DNA from: Pseudopedobacter sp965218985
GTDB lineage: Bacteria; Bacteroidota; Bacteroidia; Sphingobacteriales; Sphingobacteriaceae
Length of the DNA: 64,000 nucleotides
Assembly: GCA_965218985.1 (NCBI GenBank)
Contig: CBDCMP010000007.1
Location: 434,001-498,000 of the forward strand
Direction of reading: 5' to 3'
Positions 52,539-60,287 of this stretch are shown piece after piece (position 1 is the first letter of the stretch; every line of letters begins with the position of its first letter). The notes below the pieces were generated by a model. That model was not told the origin of the DNA. It did no database searches and worked only from the letters and a program-made list of their open reading frames with translations. The position numbers and the translations under genes are program-made.

Positions 52539-53840
52539 CTATTTTCTGTACTTAAAGAATTTGAAATCTTTACCAATGAATTTGGCTTGAGATCCTAACT
52601 CCTCTTCGATACGCAATAGCTGGTTATATTTTGCAATCCTATCAGAACGGGAAGCTGAACCGGTTTTGATTTGTCCGCAATTTAGAGCAACTGCCAAATC
52701 AGCAATGGTCACATCTTCAGTTTCGCCAGAACGGTGAGACATTACCGAAGTATAACCTGCATTTTGCGCCATCGTCACTGCATTGATGGTCTCGGTTAAA
52801 GAACCAATTTGGTTCACTTTCACCAAAATTGAATTTGCGGTGTCGTTATCAATTCCTTGCTTTAGTTTTATCACATTGGTCACAAATAAATCATCTCCCA
52901 CCAACTGAACTTTATCACCTAATTTTTCTGTCAATAATTTCCAGCCATCCCAGTCATTTTCATCCATTCCATCCTCAATAGAGATGATTGGATATTTAGC
53001 AGCCAATGAAGCCAAATATTCCACTTGCTCTGCACTGCTGCGGATAGCTCCTTTGTCTCCTTCGAATTTGGTGTAATCGTATTTTCCATCTACGTAAAAT
53101 TCAGAAGCAGCACAATCAAAAGCCAAACAGATGTCGATCCCTGGCTTGTAACCCGCTTTTTCAATGGCTTTCATAATGGTCTCCACACCATCTTCAGTTC
53201 CCTCGAAAGTTGGGGCGAAACCACCTTCGTCACCTACCGCAGTGGATAAACCTCTATCGTGCAAAATTGCTTTTAAGTTATGGAAAACCTCCGCACCCCA
53301 ACGTAAAGCTTCAGAGAAAGAAGAAGCTCCAACCGGCATGATCATGAATTCCTGGAAAGCGATGGGCGCATCAGAGTGAGAACCTCCATTCACGATGTTC
53401 ATCATTGGGATAGGCAATGTGTTCGCATTCACACCACCTATGTAACGGTATAGCGGCTGACGGCTCTCCTGCGCCGCTGCTTTAGCCACCGCTAAAGAAA
53501 CACCCAGGATGGCGTTTGCCCCCAAATTTCCTTTGTTTTCTGTGCCGTCAAGATCGATCATCAATTTATCAATGGCGTTCTGTTCGAAAACATCCACGCC
53601 TCTTAACGCCTCAGCAATTTTTTCATTCACGTTGGCGACGGCTTTTAAAACACCTTTACCCATATAAACTGATTTGTCTTTATCACGCAGTTCAACAGCC
53701 TCGTATTGCCCGGTTGAGGCACCAGAAGGCACTGCCGCTCTTCCTAAAATTCCATTTTCGGTGATCACATCCACTTCAATAGTGGGGTTTCCTCTTGAAT
53801 CGAGGATTTGTCTTGCATGTACATCAAGAATTAAGCTCAT
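52539..53840 (-). CDS. eno: Enolase
   Basis: Enolase interconverts 2-phosphoglycerate and phosphoenolpyruvate in glycolysis. The 433-residue length is standard. Signature text: ARQILDSRGNPTIEVDV, AVPSGASTGQYEAVELRD, MNIVNGGSHSDAPIAFQEFMIMP, VGDEGGFAP, the catalytic Glu/Asp region ISIEDGMDENDWDGW, VGDDLFVTN and SHRSGETEDVTIADLAV. The promoter box is at 53918. No fused or adjacent glycolytic genes; gnd lies 1.8 kb away. Confidence 0.98.
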   Translation of the reverse strand: MSLILDVHARQILDSRGNPTIEVDVITENGILGRAAVPSGASTGQYEAVELRDKDKSVYMGKGVLKAVANVNEKIAEALRGVDVFEQNAIDKLMIDLDGTENKGNLGANAILGVSLAVAKAAAQESRQPLYRYIGGVNANTLPIPMMNIVNGGSHSDAPIAFQEFMIMPVGASSFSEALRWGAEVFHNLKAILHDRGLSTAVGDEGGFAPTFEGTEDGVETIMKAIEKAGYKPGIDICLAFDCAASEFYVDGKYDYTKFEGDKGAIRSSAEQVEYLASLAAKYPIISIEDGMDENDWDGWKLLTEKLGDKVQLVGDDLFVTNVIKLKQGIDNDTANSILVKVNQIGSLTETINAVTMAQNAGYTSVMSHRSGETEDVTIADLAVALNCGQIKTGSASRSDRIAKYNQLLRIEEELGSQAKFIGKDFKFFKYRK

Positions 53841-53917
53841 GTTATTTTAAATTTGATTATTTCTGGTTTATACTTAGTGTTAAAATGACACTAAAATATG
53901 GATTTTTGTTGGTTTGG

Positions 53918-53925
53918 CAAATATA
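53918..53925 (-). promoter_or_regulatory. Bacteroidota -7 box of eno
   Basis: On the minus strand TATATTTG (TAnnTTTG) lies 77 bases before the enolase start codon, giving a leader of roughly 70 bases. Confidence 0.5.
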
Positions 53926-54125
53926 ATAATTGTTAAGGATTGATTAAGGTTAAAGGAGGGAAACAAAAGAAGCATGTACTAAAAAGCCTCGTCAAGTCAT
54001 AATATATAATATTAAAACTTTAAAAAGATATATTAGAATTATCTACTATCCAACAATCAGGATAATTAAGAAAAATCATTTTAAGAAGTTTATATGATAA
54101 TATTAATTCAGAAATAATAGCAACA

Positions 54126-54395
54126 CTAATTTTTATCGTTTAGATGTTTCTTTCTTATTTGGGCTATTATTTCTTCTGCCTCTTTAACTTCATCAGGGAC
54201 AGGAATATCTAAGTTATGGCAAATTTGACAAACAGTAAAAGGCCGTACTTGCTTTTGAGAATCATTGAAAGGTAATCCTGACATATTTTTACTGCCATGA
54301 GTTCCATTTTTTCTTATTTTATAATAATTCTCTGTCTTTTGGTATACATGACATTCATTAGCTAAAATATATTCTAAAAAAGCTCCGTATGTCAT
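54126..54395 (-). CDS. HicA-like toxin
   Basis: The 89-residue protein has the HicA double-stranded RNA-binding-like pattern: an N-terminal helix (TYGAFLEYILANECHVYQK), a strand pair with KNGTHGSKN containing His33 at the place of the HicA GSH motif, and a C-terminal VCQICHNLDIPVPDEV that resembles the RKICKDLGIP end of HicA. HicA toxins cleave mRNA. The gene starts 4 bases inside the upstream HicB-like gene (ATGA overlap), the expected coupling. The order HicB before HicA is the less common one. The match is from memory of the family and rests partly on the pairing. Confidence 0.65.
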   Translation of the reverse strand: MTYGAFLEYILANECHVYQKTENYYKIRKNGTHGSKNMSGLPFNDSQKQVRPFTVCQICHNLDIPVPDEVKEAEEIIAQIRKKHLNDKN

Positions 54396-54646
54396 GCCAC
54401 TTCAAGTTGATAAGTTTTTGTTGAGACGCCAGAATGTCCATGTATTACCTTATTATTTTCTTCCATCTCTTCTTTATTAAATCTTAGCATAATCTCTAAA
54501 GCAGAAAAAAGATTTTGTTGAACTTCTTCTTCATTATCTCCTTCAGCAACAACTTCCGGCAATTCAGCAAAAAAACCTGTAAATCCCTTATCATTTGGAT
54601 CTTGTACAAAAATTGCTGTAAAAGAGACCCTTGGTCTAACGTTCAT
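54392..54646 (-). CDS. HicB-like antitoxin, short form
   Basis: The 84-residue protein matches the HicB N-terminal fold: FTAIFVQDPNDKGFTGFFAELPEVVAEGD followed by NEEEVQQNLFSALEIML. HicB normally adds a C-terminal DNA-binding domain (ribbon-helix-helix or HTH). Here only about 35 residues follow and they look unlike one, so autorepression may be weak or absent. It is cotranscribed with the HicA-like gene. The AT-rich stretch 54647-54784 upstream holds its promoter. Confidence 0.65.
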   Translation of the reverse strand: MNVRPRVSFTAIFVQDPNDKGFTGFFAELPEVVAEGDNEEEVQQNLFSALEIMLRFNKEEMEENNKVIHGHSGVSTKTYQLEVA

Positions 54647-54784
54647 AGTTTTAATTTTTAATGTGTATATACAATATTAATATTAATATTTTAAATAATT
54701 ATAATTTATTATTTCCAATTTAAACGATTATTAAATCTATTTGTTTCTTAATCAATATAAAACAACTTAATATTTATTGTTTTT

Positions 54785-55567
54785 TCACTTCCTCTGCCTA
54801 AACATCCATTCCAACATCAAATCATCCGTGTAAGCCCCCAGCCAGGAGAAATGTCCAATCTCCGGATAAAAAGTGAGTCCGGGTTTGGCACCCGCTTTAA
54901 ATAAGGCGTTCGCCATATCCAAAGAATATTGGGTGGGAACCGCCGGGTCTTCGGAGCCATGGAAAATCCACATCGGGATATGCGCTATCCGGGAGGCTTT
55001 CGTGACATCTCCGGCACCACAAACCGGCACTGCGGCGGCAAATAAATTGGGTTCACGCTCTATGGCATCATAAGTTCCATAACCTCCCATAGAAAGACCG
55101 GTAATATAAATCCGGTTGGTGTCAACCGGATGAGTCTTAATGAAATCTTTCACTAATTTCATAAGCAAATCCATCGGTTTGGACGGAACAGCATTCAGGG
55201 TTAAATCCCCGGAATTCTTCGTCTGATCAAAATTAGCCCAGGACTGGTTTTCCGGACACTGAGGTGCAATCACGAAAGCCGGATGATGAAGCATCATTTT
55301 ATCTGAAGCGAAATTTAAAACACCCCATTTCAATTGTGCTTTATTATCATTCCCACGCTCCCCGGAGCCATGTAAAAATATCACTAAGGGATATTTTCTG
55401 GAAGTGTTATAATCCGGACCCAATAAACGATAGTTTAATGAATCGCCACCAGCATCCTTATATTTCTCGTAGCTGAACCTGTTCTCCTGTGCACAAACAG
55501 TAGAGAAAAGGCCTGCAATAAACAGTATAAGAAAAAGCAATTGTGCCCTTAAGTTTAAATTTTTCAT
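54785..55567 (-). CDS. Secreted alpha/beta hydrolase (esterase/dienelactone hydrolase type)
   Basis: From the ATG at 55567 the protein has 260 residues with a signal peptide (LRAQLLFLILFIAGLFSTVCAQ). The catalytic triad is visible: nucleophile Ser in YITGLSMGGYGTYD, Asp in FHGSEDPAVP and His in IGHFSWLGAY. The oxyanion region is VIFLHGSGERGND. The layout matches the secreted phospholipase/carboxylesterase (PHB depolymerase-like) group common in Bacteroidota. Natural ester unknown. A longer start at 55600 would bury the signal. It is divergent from gnd. Confidence 0.87.
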   Translation of the reverse strand: MKNLNLRAQLLFLILFIAGLFSTVCAQENRFSYEKYKDAGGDSLNYRLLGPDYNTSRKYPLVIFLHGSGERGNDNKAQLKWGVLNFASDKMMLHHPAFVIAPQCPENQSWANFDQTKNSGDLTLNAVPSKPMDLLMKLVKDFIKTHPVDTNRIYITGLSMGGYGTYDAIEREPNLFAAAVPVCGAGDVTKASRIAHIPMWIFHGSEDPAVPTQYSLDMANALFKAGAKPGLTFYPEIGHFSWLGAYTDDLMLEWMFRQRK

Positions 55568-55609
55568 GATGATTGGTTTATAAATGTGCTTTTTTACCAT
55601 AAGATAATA

Positions 55610-55617
55610 TAAATTTG
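55610..55617 (+). promoter_or_regulatory. Bacteroidota -7 box of gnd
   Basis: TAAATTTG fits TAnnTTTG and lies 58 bases before the gnd ATG. Confidence 0.4.
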
Positions 55618-55675
55618 GAAATCAATAAAATTAAGAAATATATCATCTCTATTATTAAAATCAATTCCTTTAATT

Positions 55676-57130
55676 ATGAAACAAGTATCCGATATCGGAG
55701 TGATTGGAATCGCTGTAATGGGCGAAAACCTTATCCTGAACATGGAAAGCAAAGGATTTCACGTCACTGCCTTTAACCGTACAGTGGATAAGGTGGAGCA
55801 TTTTGTGAATGGCAGGGCAAAAGGCCTAAATATTTATGGCGCAAAAGATATGGAGGATTTCATCTCCTCTTTGAAAACTCCACGCAAAGTGATGCTGATG
55901 GTGAAGGCAGGAAAACCTGTGGATGATTTCATCGAACTTTTAGTCCCTCATTTAAATAAAGGCGACATCATCATTGATGGTGGAAATTCTCATTTCCCTG
56001 ATTCAGAACGTAGAACAAAATATTTGGAGGAGAAAGGTTTATATTTCATTGGCACTGGTGTTTCCGGTGGTGAGGAAGGTGCTTTAAAAGGTCCTTCTAT
56101 TATGCCCGGAGGTTCTAAAGGAGCATGGGAAGCGGTAAAACCTATTTTCCAGGGTATTGCAGCCAAAGTGGATGGCGGTGTGCCTTGCTGTGATTGGGTG
56201 GGCGATGGTGGCGCAGGTCACTTTGTGAAGATGGTGCACAACGGTATCGAATATGGCGATATGCAATTGATCAATGAGGTGTATCAGATCATGAAGGATG
56301 TTTTGGGAATGTCGGCCGATGAGATGCATGAGGTTTTCAAAGAATGGAACGAAGGCGAGCTGGACAGCTACCTGATGGAGATCACCCGTGATATTTTAGC
56401 TTTTAAGGATGAAGATGGTGTGCCGATGGTGGATAAGATTTTAGACACCGCCGGACAAAAAGGAACGGGAAAATGGACCGGCACCGTGGCTTTGGAGTTA
56501 GGAATTCCATTGACATTGATCACTGAATCGGTTTTTTCCAGATGTCTTTCCGCATTGAAAAGTGAAAGAGTAGCTGCGTCAAAAGTGTTGAACGGACCAA
56601 CGCCTTCTTTTGATGGCGACAAAAAAGCCTTCCTCAATGATTTAAGAGATGCTTTATATGCTTCAAAAGTGATTTCCTACGCACAAGGCTACCAGATGAT
56701 GAAAGCTGCGGCAGCAGAGTATAAATGGGATTTGAACTACGGCAGCATTGCTTTGATGTGGCGAGGAGGCTGTATCATCCGATCCCGTTTCTTAGGAAAT
56801 ATCAAGGAAGCTTTTGATAAAAACCCTGATTTGGCGAATCTTTTATTAGACCCTTTCTTTGCCGATAAAATGAAGACCTCACAGGGCGGCTGGAGAAGAG
56901 TGATTGCCACGGCGGTCACCAATGGCATCCCGGTTCCGTGCCTAAGTGCAGGTTTAACCTATTTTGACGGCTACCGTACCGAACGTTTACCGGCCAATCT
57001 TTTACAGGCACAACGTGATTACTTTGGTGCACACACCTACGAAAGACTGGACAAACCAAGAGGAGAGTTCTTCCATACCAACTGGACAGGCAGAGGTGGA
57101 AACACCAGCTCCACCACTTATGACGTGTAG
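55676..57130 (+). CDS. gnd: 6-phosphogluconate dehydrogenase, NADP-dependent, decarboxylating
   Basis: Gnd oxidises 6-phosphogluconate to ribulose 5-phosphate. The 484-residue protein has the Rossmann motif GVIGIAVMGENL (about 8-19), GGNSHFPDSERR, GTGVSGGEEGALKGPSIMPGG, the catalytic Lys-His region GAGHFVKMVHNGIEYGDMQL, WRGGCIIRSRFLG and the C-terminal AQRDYFGAHTYER and HTNWTGRGG segments. All are canonical for the long, NADP-type enzyme. It stands alone here with its own terminator. Confidence 0.97.
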   Translation: MKQVSDIGVIGIAVMGENLILNMESKGFHVTAFNRTVDKVEHFVNGRAKGLNIYGAKDMEDFISSLKTPRKVMLMVKAGKPVDDFIELLVPHLNKGDIIIDGGNSHFPDSERRTKYLEEKGLYFIGTGVSGGEEGALKGPSIMPGGSKGAWEAVKPIFQGIAAKVDGGVPCCDWVGDGGAGHFVKMVHNGIEYGDMQLINEVYQIMKDVLGMSADEMHEVFKEWNEGELDSYLMEITRDILAFKDEDGVPMVDKILDTAGQKGTGKWTGTVALELGIPLTLITESVFSRCLSALKSERVAASKVLNGPTPSFDGDKKAFLNDLRDALYASKVISYAQGYQMMKAAAAEYKWDLNYGSIALMWRGGCIIRSRFLGNIKEAFDKNPDLANLLLDPFFADKMKTSQGGWRRVIATAVTNGIPVPCLSAGLTYFDGYRTERLPANLLQAQRDYFGAHTYERLDKPRGEFFHTNWTGRGGNTSSTTYDV

Positions 57131-57150
57131 GAAGTGAAAATTGTAGGAGA

Positions 57151-57190
57151 AGAGGCCATATCTTAAAGGAAATGCGGCCTCTTTTTTTAT
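57151..57190 (+). terminator. Rho-independent terminator of gnd
   Basis: AGAGGCC (57151-57157) pairs with GGCCTCT (57176-57182), followed by a T-run TTTTTTTAT. It lies 20 bases after the gnd stop. Confidence 0.75.
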
Positions 57191-57367
57191 TTCTCAGCAA
57201 TGTCTCTTGCAGAGAACCTGGAGTAATTTACGCAGCGATTCTAAAAAGGAAAATCTGGAGCGAAAATCTGCTGTGATAAACAAAGTTTACCCGACCAGAA
57301 TTATGACATCCCACGAGGGTAGGGCATTTAAATTTGAACATACATTCACCAAAAGAAATAGTAGGAA

Positions 57368-57625
57368 GTGAAATCTAAAGCAAAGACAAAAAAGGATTTT
57401 GACACAGTCAAAACTTTCAGGGAAATAAAAGACAAAATTTCAAAGGAAATAAAAGGAATGAACTTTGAACAATTGAATGCTTACTTGGAAAGCATAAAAT
57501 CAACGGTAGAGAAGAAACAAGGGCAATACCAGAAAACTGGTATTTTTAAAATAAAATTTGTAATCTCCCGGCTAATATCTAAATTAGATTCAGCATTTAA
57601 ATATACATCAAGTCTTTACCTATGA
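57368..57625 (+). CDS. Small antitoxin-like protein, GTG start
   Basis: The 85-residue frame starts with GTG. Its first 50 residues (KKDFDTVKTFREIKDKISKE, GMNFEQLNAYLE) resemble short Bacteroidota antitoxin-like proteins that precede a toxin gene. The C-terminal part (IFKIKFVISRLISKLDSAFK) does not look like that family, so the frame may be altered or extended. No toxin gene follows; instead the HU-like gene begins 135 bases downstream. It may be an orphaned remnant. Confidence 0.4.
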   Translation: MKSKAKTKKDFDTVKTFREIKDKISKEIKGMNFEQLNAYLESIKSTVEKKQGQYQKTGIFKIKFVISRLISKLDSAFKYTSSLYL

Positions 57626-57760
57626 GGTCCATACGCTTCGCCCTTTAAGGTAAAACCATTTTAACCTCTTTACCGCTCTCCTAGATTTCTTGTTTTCAAC
57701 CCATTTGGCGCAGCCTGCGGTGGCATACGCCGGATGTTTCATTCACAATTATAGCTATAC

Positions 57761-58177
57761 ATGATGTCTATTAAATTTAAAGTGATCCAAAAAGCAGAAC
57801 CTGGTGTCACCGGTGGTGGCCAGCAGAAATTCTACGCCAGTGCGGTGAACACCGGGCGCATGAACATTAAAGAACTGAGTACGGAGATTGAGCGCATGAG
57901 CACCGTGAGCCGTACCGATGTGGTGGCGGTGCTCACCGCTCTGGTGCAACTGATTCCGGATAAACTGGCCAGCAGCACCATCATCCAGCTGGGAGACCTG
58001 GGCTCCTTTCGCAGCAGCCTGAGCAGCAAAGGAGAAGAGAAGGCTACGGATGTGGACAAAAACAGCATCCAGAGCAACAAAATCATCTTCACCCCCGGGC
58101 AGGACATTAAAAAGGTGCTGAGCGTGGCCACCTACAGCAAGGTGAGCAGCGAAACTGCTTCGGAACCGGAGAGCTGA
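57761..58177 (+). CDS. HU-family DNA-binding protein (HU-HIG type)
   Basis: The 138-residue protein opens with MSIKFKVIQKAEPGV and continues with the HU-like core: KFYASAVNTGRMNIKELSTEIE, STVSRTDVVAVLTALVQLIP, and the strand IIQLGDLGSFRSSLSSKG. The usual C-terminal IIFTPGQDIKKVL follows, with a Ser/Glu tail. These HU-HIG proteins are Bacteroidota nucleoid-type DNA binders, often near mobile DNA. The coding sequence is visibly richer in G and C (many CTG, AGC and GTG codons) than the genes on either side. A second ATG directly follows the first. Confidence 0.85.
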   Translation: MMSIKFKVIQKAEPGVTGGGQQKFYASAVNTGRMNIKELSTEIERMSTVSRTDVVAVLTALVQLIPDKLASSTIIQLGDLGSFRSSLSSKGEEKATDVDKNSIQSNKIIFTPGQDIKKVLSVATYSKVSSETASEPES

Positions 58178-58199
58178 TGCCTTGATAGAACAAGCTTCT

Positions 58200-58233
58200 T
58201 CTCGCTGGAGAACAAGCTTGTTCTCCAGCGAGA
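58200..58233. repeat. 34-bp perfect palindrome after the HU gene
   Basis: TCTCGCTGGAGAACAAG is followed immediately by its exact reverse complement, with no loop. It lies 22 bases past the HU-like stop. There is no T-run after it, so it is either a processed hairpin/cruciform or a protein-binding site rather than a standard terminator. Confidence 0.85.
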
Positions 58234-58652
58234 CCATGCATGATCTTTCAGATGGCTTTTTGAAGCTGTTTTGCGGTTTATTTTTTCGATGAAAATAATG
58301 AAGTTCACCATAGCTTCAGGGAACTATGGTTTCATTTGGACAGCCCCCCAGGAGCATGTTTTTCATAGGTAGATGTAGGGTTGAGCTTAGGTTCAACCCT
58401 TTTTTTGTGGGGTTGGGTGGGTGGTTTTGTAATATCAGAAAAGTGGTATTTTGATAATGAGTTTGCTTCATTGTTAAATATGATCTAAATTAAGTTCAGC
58501 TTTTACGTATTCATCAAGCCTTTCCCGAAACTGCTTTGCTTTTTATTCTTTTTCCAGGCTTAGTGGTTATACTCTTTTATGTTTTCCATCACTTTCTTCT
58601 GATGATCCCCATTAAACGGTGGTGAAAAAATTTATTCATTAAACATACAAAT
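58234..58652. other. Intergenic region with hairpins and a possible minus-strand remnant
   Basis: No intact gene is seen in these 419 bases. They hold a CCATAG / CTATGG stem at about 58299-58328 and the terminator at 58377. On the minus strand around 58490-58610, short frames read GDHQKKVMENIKEYN and SGKGLDEYVKAELNLDHI, separated by stops, which may be a decayed small gene I cannot name. Confidence 0.35.
58377..58406 (+). terminator. Rho-independent terminator
   Basis: AGGGTTGA / TCAACCCT form an 8-bp stem with a 9-base loop and a T-run (TTTTTT). It lies 200 bases after the HU-like gene and likely ends its transcript. Confidence 0.75.
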
Positions 58653-58952
58653 ATGACTTACGACTGGAACAAGCCGACTGAATCTCTGGAAACTATTAAA
58701 AGCGATATTTTGGATTTTGTTAAAAATGAGGAGAAGTGGTACAGTGTCGCGAGAGGAACACATTCGTTCTTTTCAAGATCCATCCGGGTGATTGCCACTT
58801 TATTGTTCACTTTCGGAATTGTTTGGCCAATATTAAGTATAAAAGCAACCTGGCTTGAAGACACGAACATGGGTTATTTGAGCTTGGCCATTGGTGGAAT
58901 TTTTTTATTGCTTGATAAATATTTAGGTGTATCGGTTGGCGAATTTGTGTAG
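58653..58952 (+). pseudogene. SLATT-type two-TM protein, 5' fragment interrupted by an R-M insert
   Basis: The first 94 codons (to 58934) encode a helix with KNEEKWYSVARGTHSFFSRS, then two membrane segments (IRVIATLLFTFGIVWPIL and LSLAIGGIFLLLDKYLGVS). This is the SLATT pattern (SMODS/SLOG-associated two-TM effector), whose members are predicted pore-formers in nucleotide-signalling defence systems. After GVS the frame runs into the insert and stops five codons later (VGEFV, stop). The missing remainder resumes in the same sense at 61307. The assignment to SLATT is from pattern memory, not a search. Confidence 0.7.
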
Positions 58953-59060
58953 TGATGGCGTTGCTTGCACAAACTTGTCCAACTGCACTAAAGATAATTA
59001 ATAGAACTGAAATAATGTTAAACCACTTCAGCCATTATTACACAAATTTGTGGTTAGGTG
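58942..59060. repeat. attC-like imperfect palindrome at the left end of the insert
   Basis: AATTTGTGTAGTGATGGC pairs with GCCATTATTACACAAATT across about 71 bases, and is followed by TGTGGTTAGGTG. GTTAGGT fits GTTRRRY, the attC core consensus, while the partner RYYYAAC (ACCTAAC) lies at the other end of the insert, 61299-61305. Joined ends would therefore give ACCTAAC ... inverted arms ... GTTAGGT. This resembles attC but is not a standard cassette arrangement. Confidence 0.5.
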
Positions 59061-59177
59061 TTGACCTCCCTTTTTTTCCATTCTGCATATAAAAAGCGTT
59101 AAAAGTTGTCGATGTTGAAAATCTTATTAACTACTTTGAATTTCATTTATTACCTTTATTGCTAAAATTTTTAGTTT

Positions 59178-60287
59178 ATGAAAGTCGTTTCTTTTTTTGC
59201 TGGTGCAGGGGGTCTTGATTTAGGTTTTGAAAATGCTGGTTTCGATGTCATTTGGGCAAACGAATATGATAAAGAGATTTGGGAAACCTTTGAAAAAAAC
59301 CATAAAAACACAATTTTAGATAGAAGAAGTATTGTCGATATTCCATCAAACGAAGTTCCTGATTGTGACGGAATTATTGGAGGCCCACCATGTCAAAGCT
59401 GGTCAGAAGCTGGTTCTAAACGTGGAATTGCAGATAAAAGAGGTCAGCTTTTCTATGAATTCATGAGGATTTTAGCAGATAAAAAACCTAAATTTTTCTT
59501 AGCGGAAAACGTTTCTGGAATGTTATTGCCTGCTCACAAAGAAGCTTTAGCAAACATAAAGCAGATGTTTCAGGAAATTGGATATGATTTGTCTTTTCAA
59601 TTATTGAATGTTTCTGATTTCGGGGTTCCACAGGATAGGAAAAGAGTTTTTTTTATTGGTTATAGAAAAGATTTAGGATTGAAATTCAGTTTCCCAGAAA
59701 AAACTACAACAACAAATGATAAGATTACTTTGCAAGATGTGATTTTTGATTTAAAGGATAATGTTCTTCCTGCAAAAGACGGAAATTACACAAATGGAGA
59801 GGAGTGTGAGATTTCTAACCATGAATATATGATTGGCGGATTTTCTTCAATTTTCATGTCTAGAAATAGAGTGCGTTCTTGGGATGAAGTTTCATATACA
59901 ATTCAAGCTGGTGGACGTCATGCACCAATTCACCCACAAGCACCGAAAATGAAGTTTATTGAGCAAAATCTAAGGGAATTTGTAAGAGGAAACGAAGATT
60001 TATATCGTCGTTTGAGTGTTAGAGAATGTGCTAGAATTCAGACTTTTCCAGATACTTTTAAATTTTACTATAAAAGTGTTGTTGCTGGTTATAAAATGAT
60101 TGGAAATGCAGTTCCTGTAAAAATGGGAGAGATTTTAGCCAGTAAAATTTTAAAAGACTTAAAAGGTTTGAAAGGTTTGAAAGTTAAAAAAGATGTGAAG
60201 TTGCAAAAAGTCATTACTAAAGTTAATGGAGTCATTGTTCGTGAGAGGATGGTTGAAATAATAAATAATATTCCTGTAAATGCCTAA
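59178..60287 (+). CDS. DNA (cytosine-5-)-methyltransferase, M.HaeIII-like
   Basis: The 369-residue enzyme has all main C5-MTase motifs: I FFAGAGGLDLGF (6-17), IV GGPPCQSWSE with catalytic Cys72, VI AENVSG with Glu110, VIII QDRKRVFFIG and X YKMIGNAVPV. The whole sequence parallels M.HaeIII as I remember it, including CDGIIGGPPCQSWSE and, in the target-recognition region, NHEYMIGGFSSIFMSRNRVR and HPQAPKM. This suggests recognition of GGCC with methylation of an inner C. The Lys-rich C-terminal 45 residues (LKGLKGLKVKKDVK) are an extension. It overlaps the endonuclease gene by 8 bases. The pair is visibly more AT-rich than its surroundings. Confidence 0.93.
   Translation: MKVVSFFAGAGGLDLGFENAGFDVIWANEYDKEIWETFEKNHKNTILDRRSIVDIPSNEVPDCDGIIGGPPCQSWSEAGSKRGIADKRGQLFYEFMRILADKKPKFFLAENVSGMLLPAHKEALANIKQMFQEIGYDLSFQLLNVSDFGVPQDRKRVFFIGYRKDLGLKFSFPEKTTTTNDKITLQDVIFDLKDNVLPAKDGNYTNGEECEISNHEYMIGGFSSIFMSRNRVRSWDEVSYTIQAGGRHAPIHPQAPKMKFIEQNLREFVRGNEDLYRRLSVRECARIQTFPDTFKFYYKSVVAGYKMIGNAVPVKMGEILASKILKDLKGLKGLKVKKDVKLQKVITKVNGVIVRERMVEIINNIPVNA

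Noticed and set aside
57755..58237. Long minus-strand frame antisense to the HU-like gene
   Set aside because: High GC removes stop codons on the opposite strand. The plus-strand product is a clear HU-family protein.
58935..59060. Calling the R-M insert a true integron cassette
   Set aside because: The core sites lie at opposite ends and no integrase or array is visible in the window, so only attC-like is stated.
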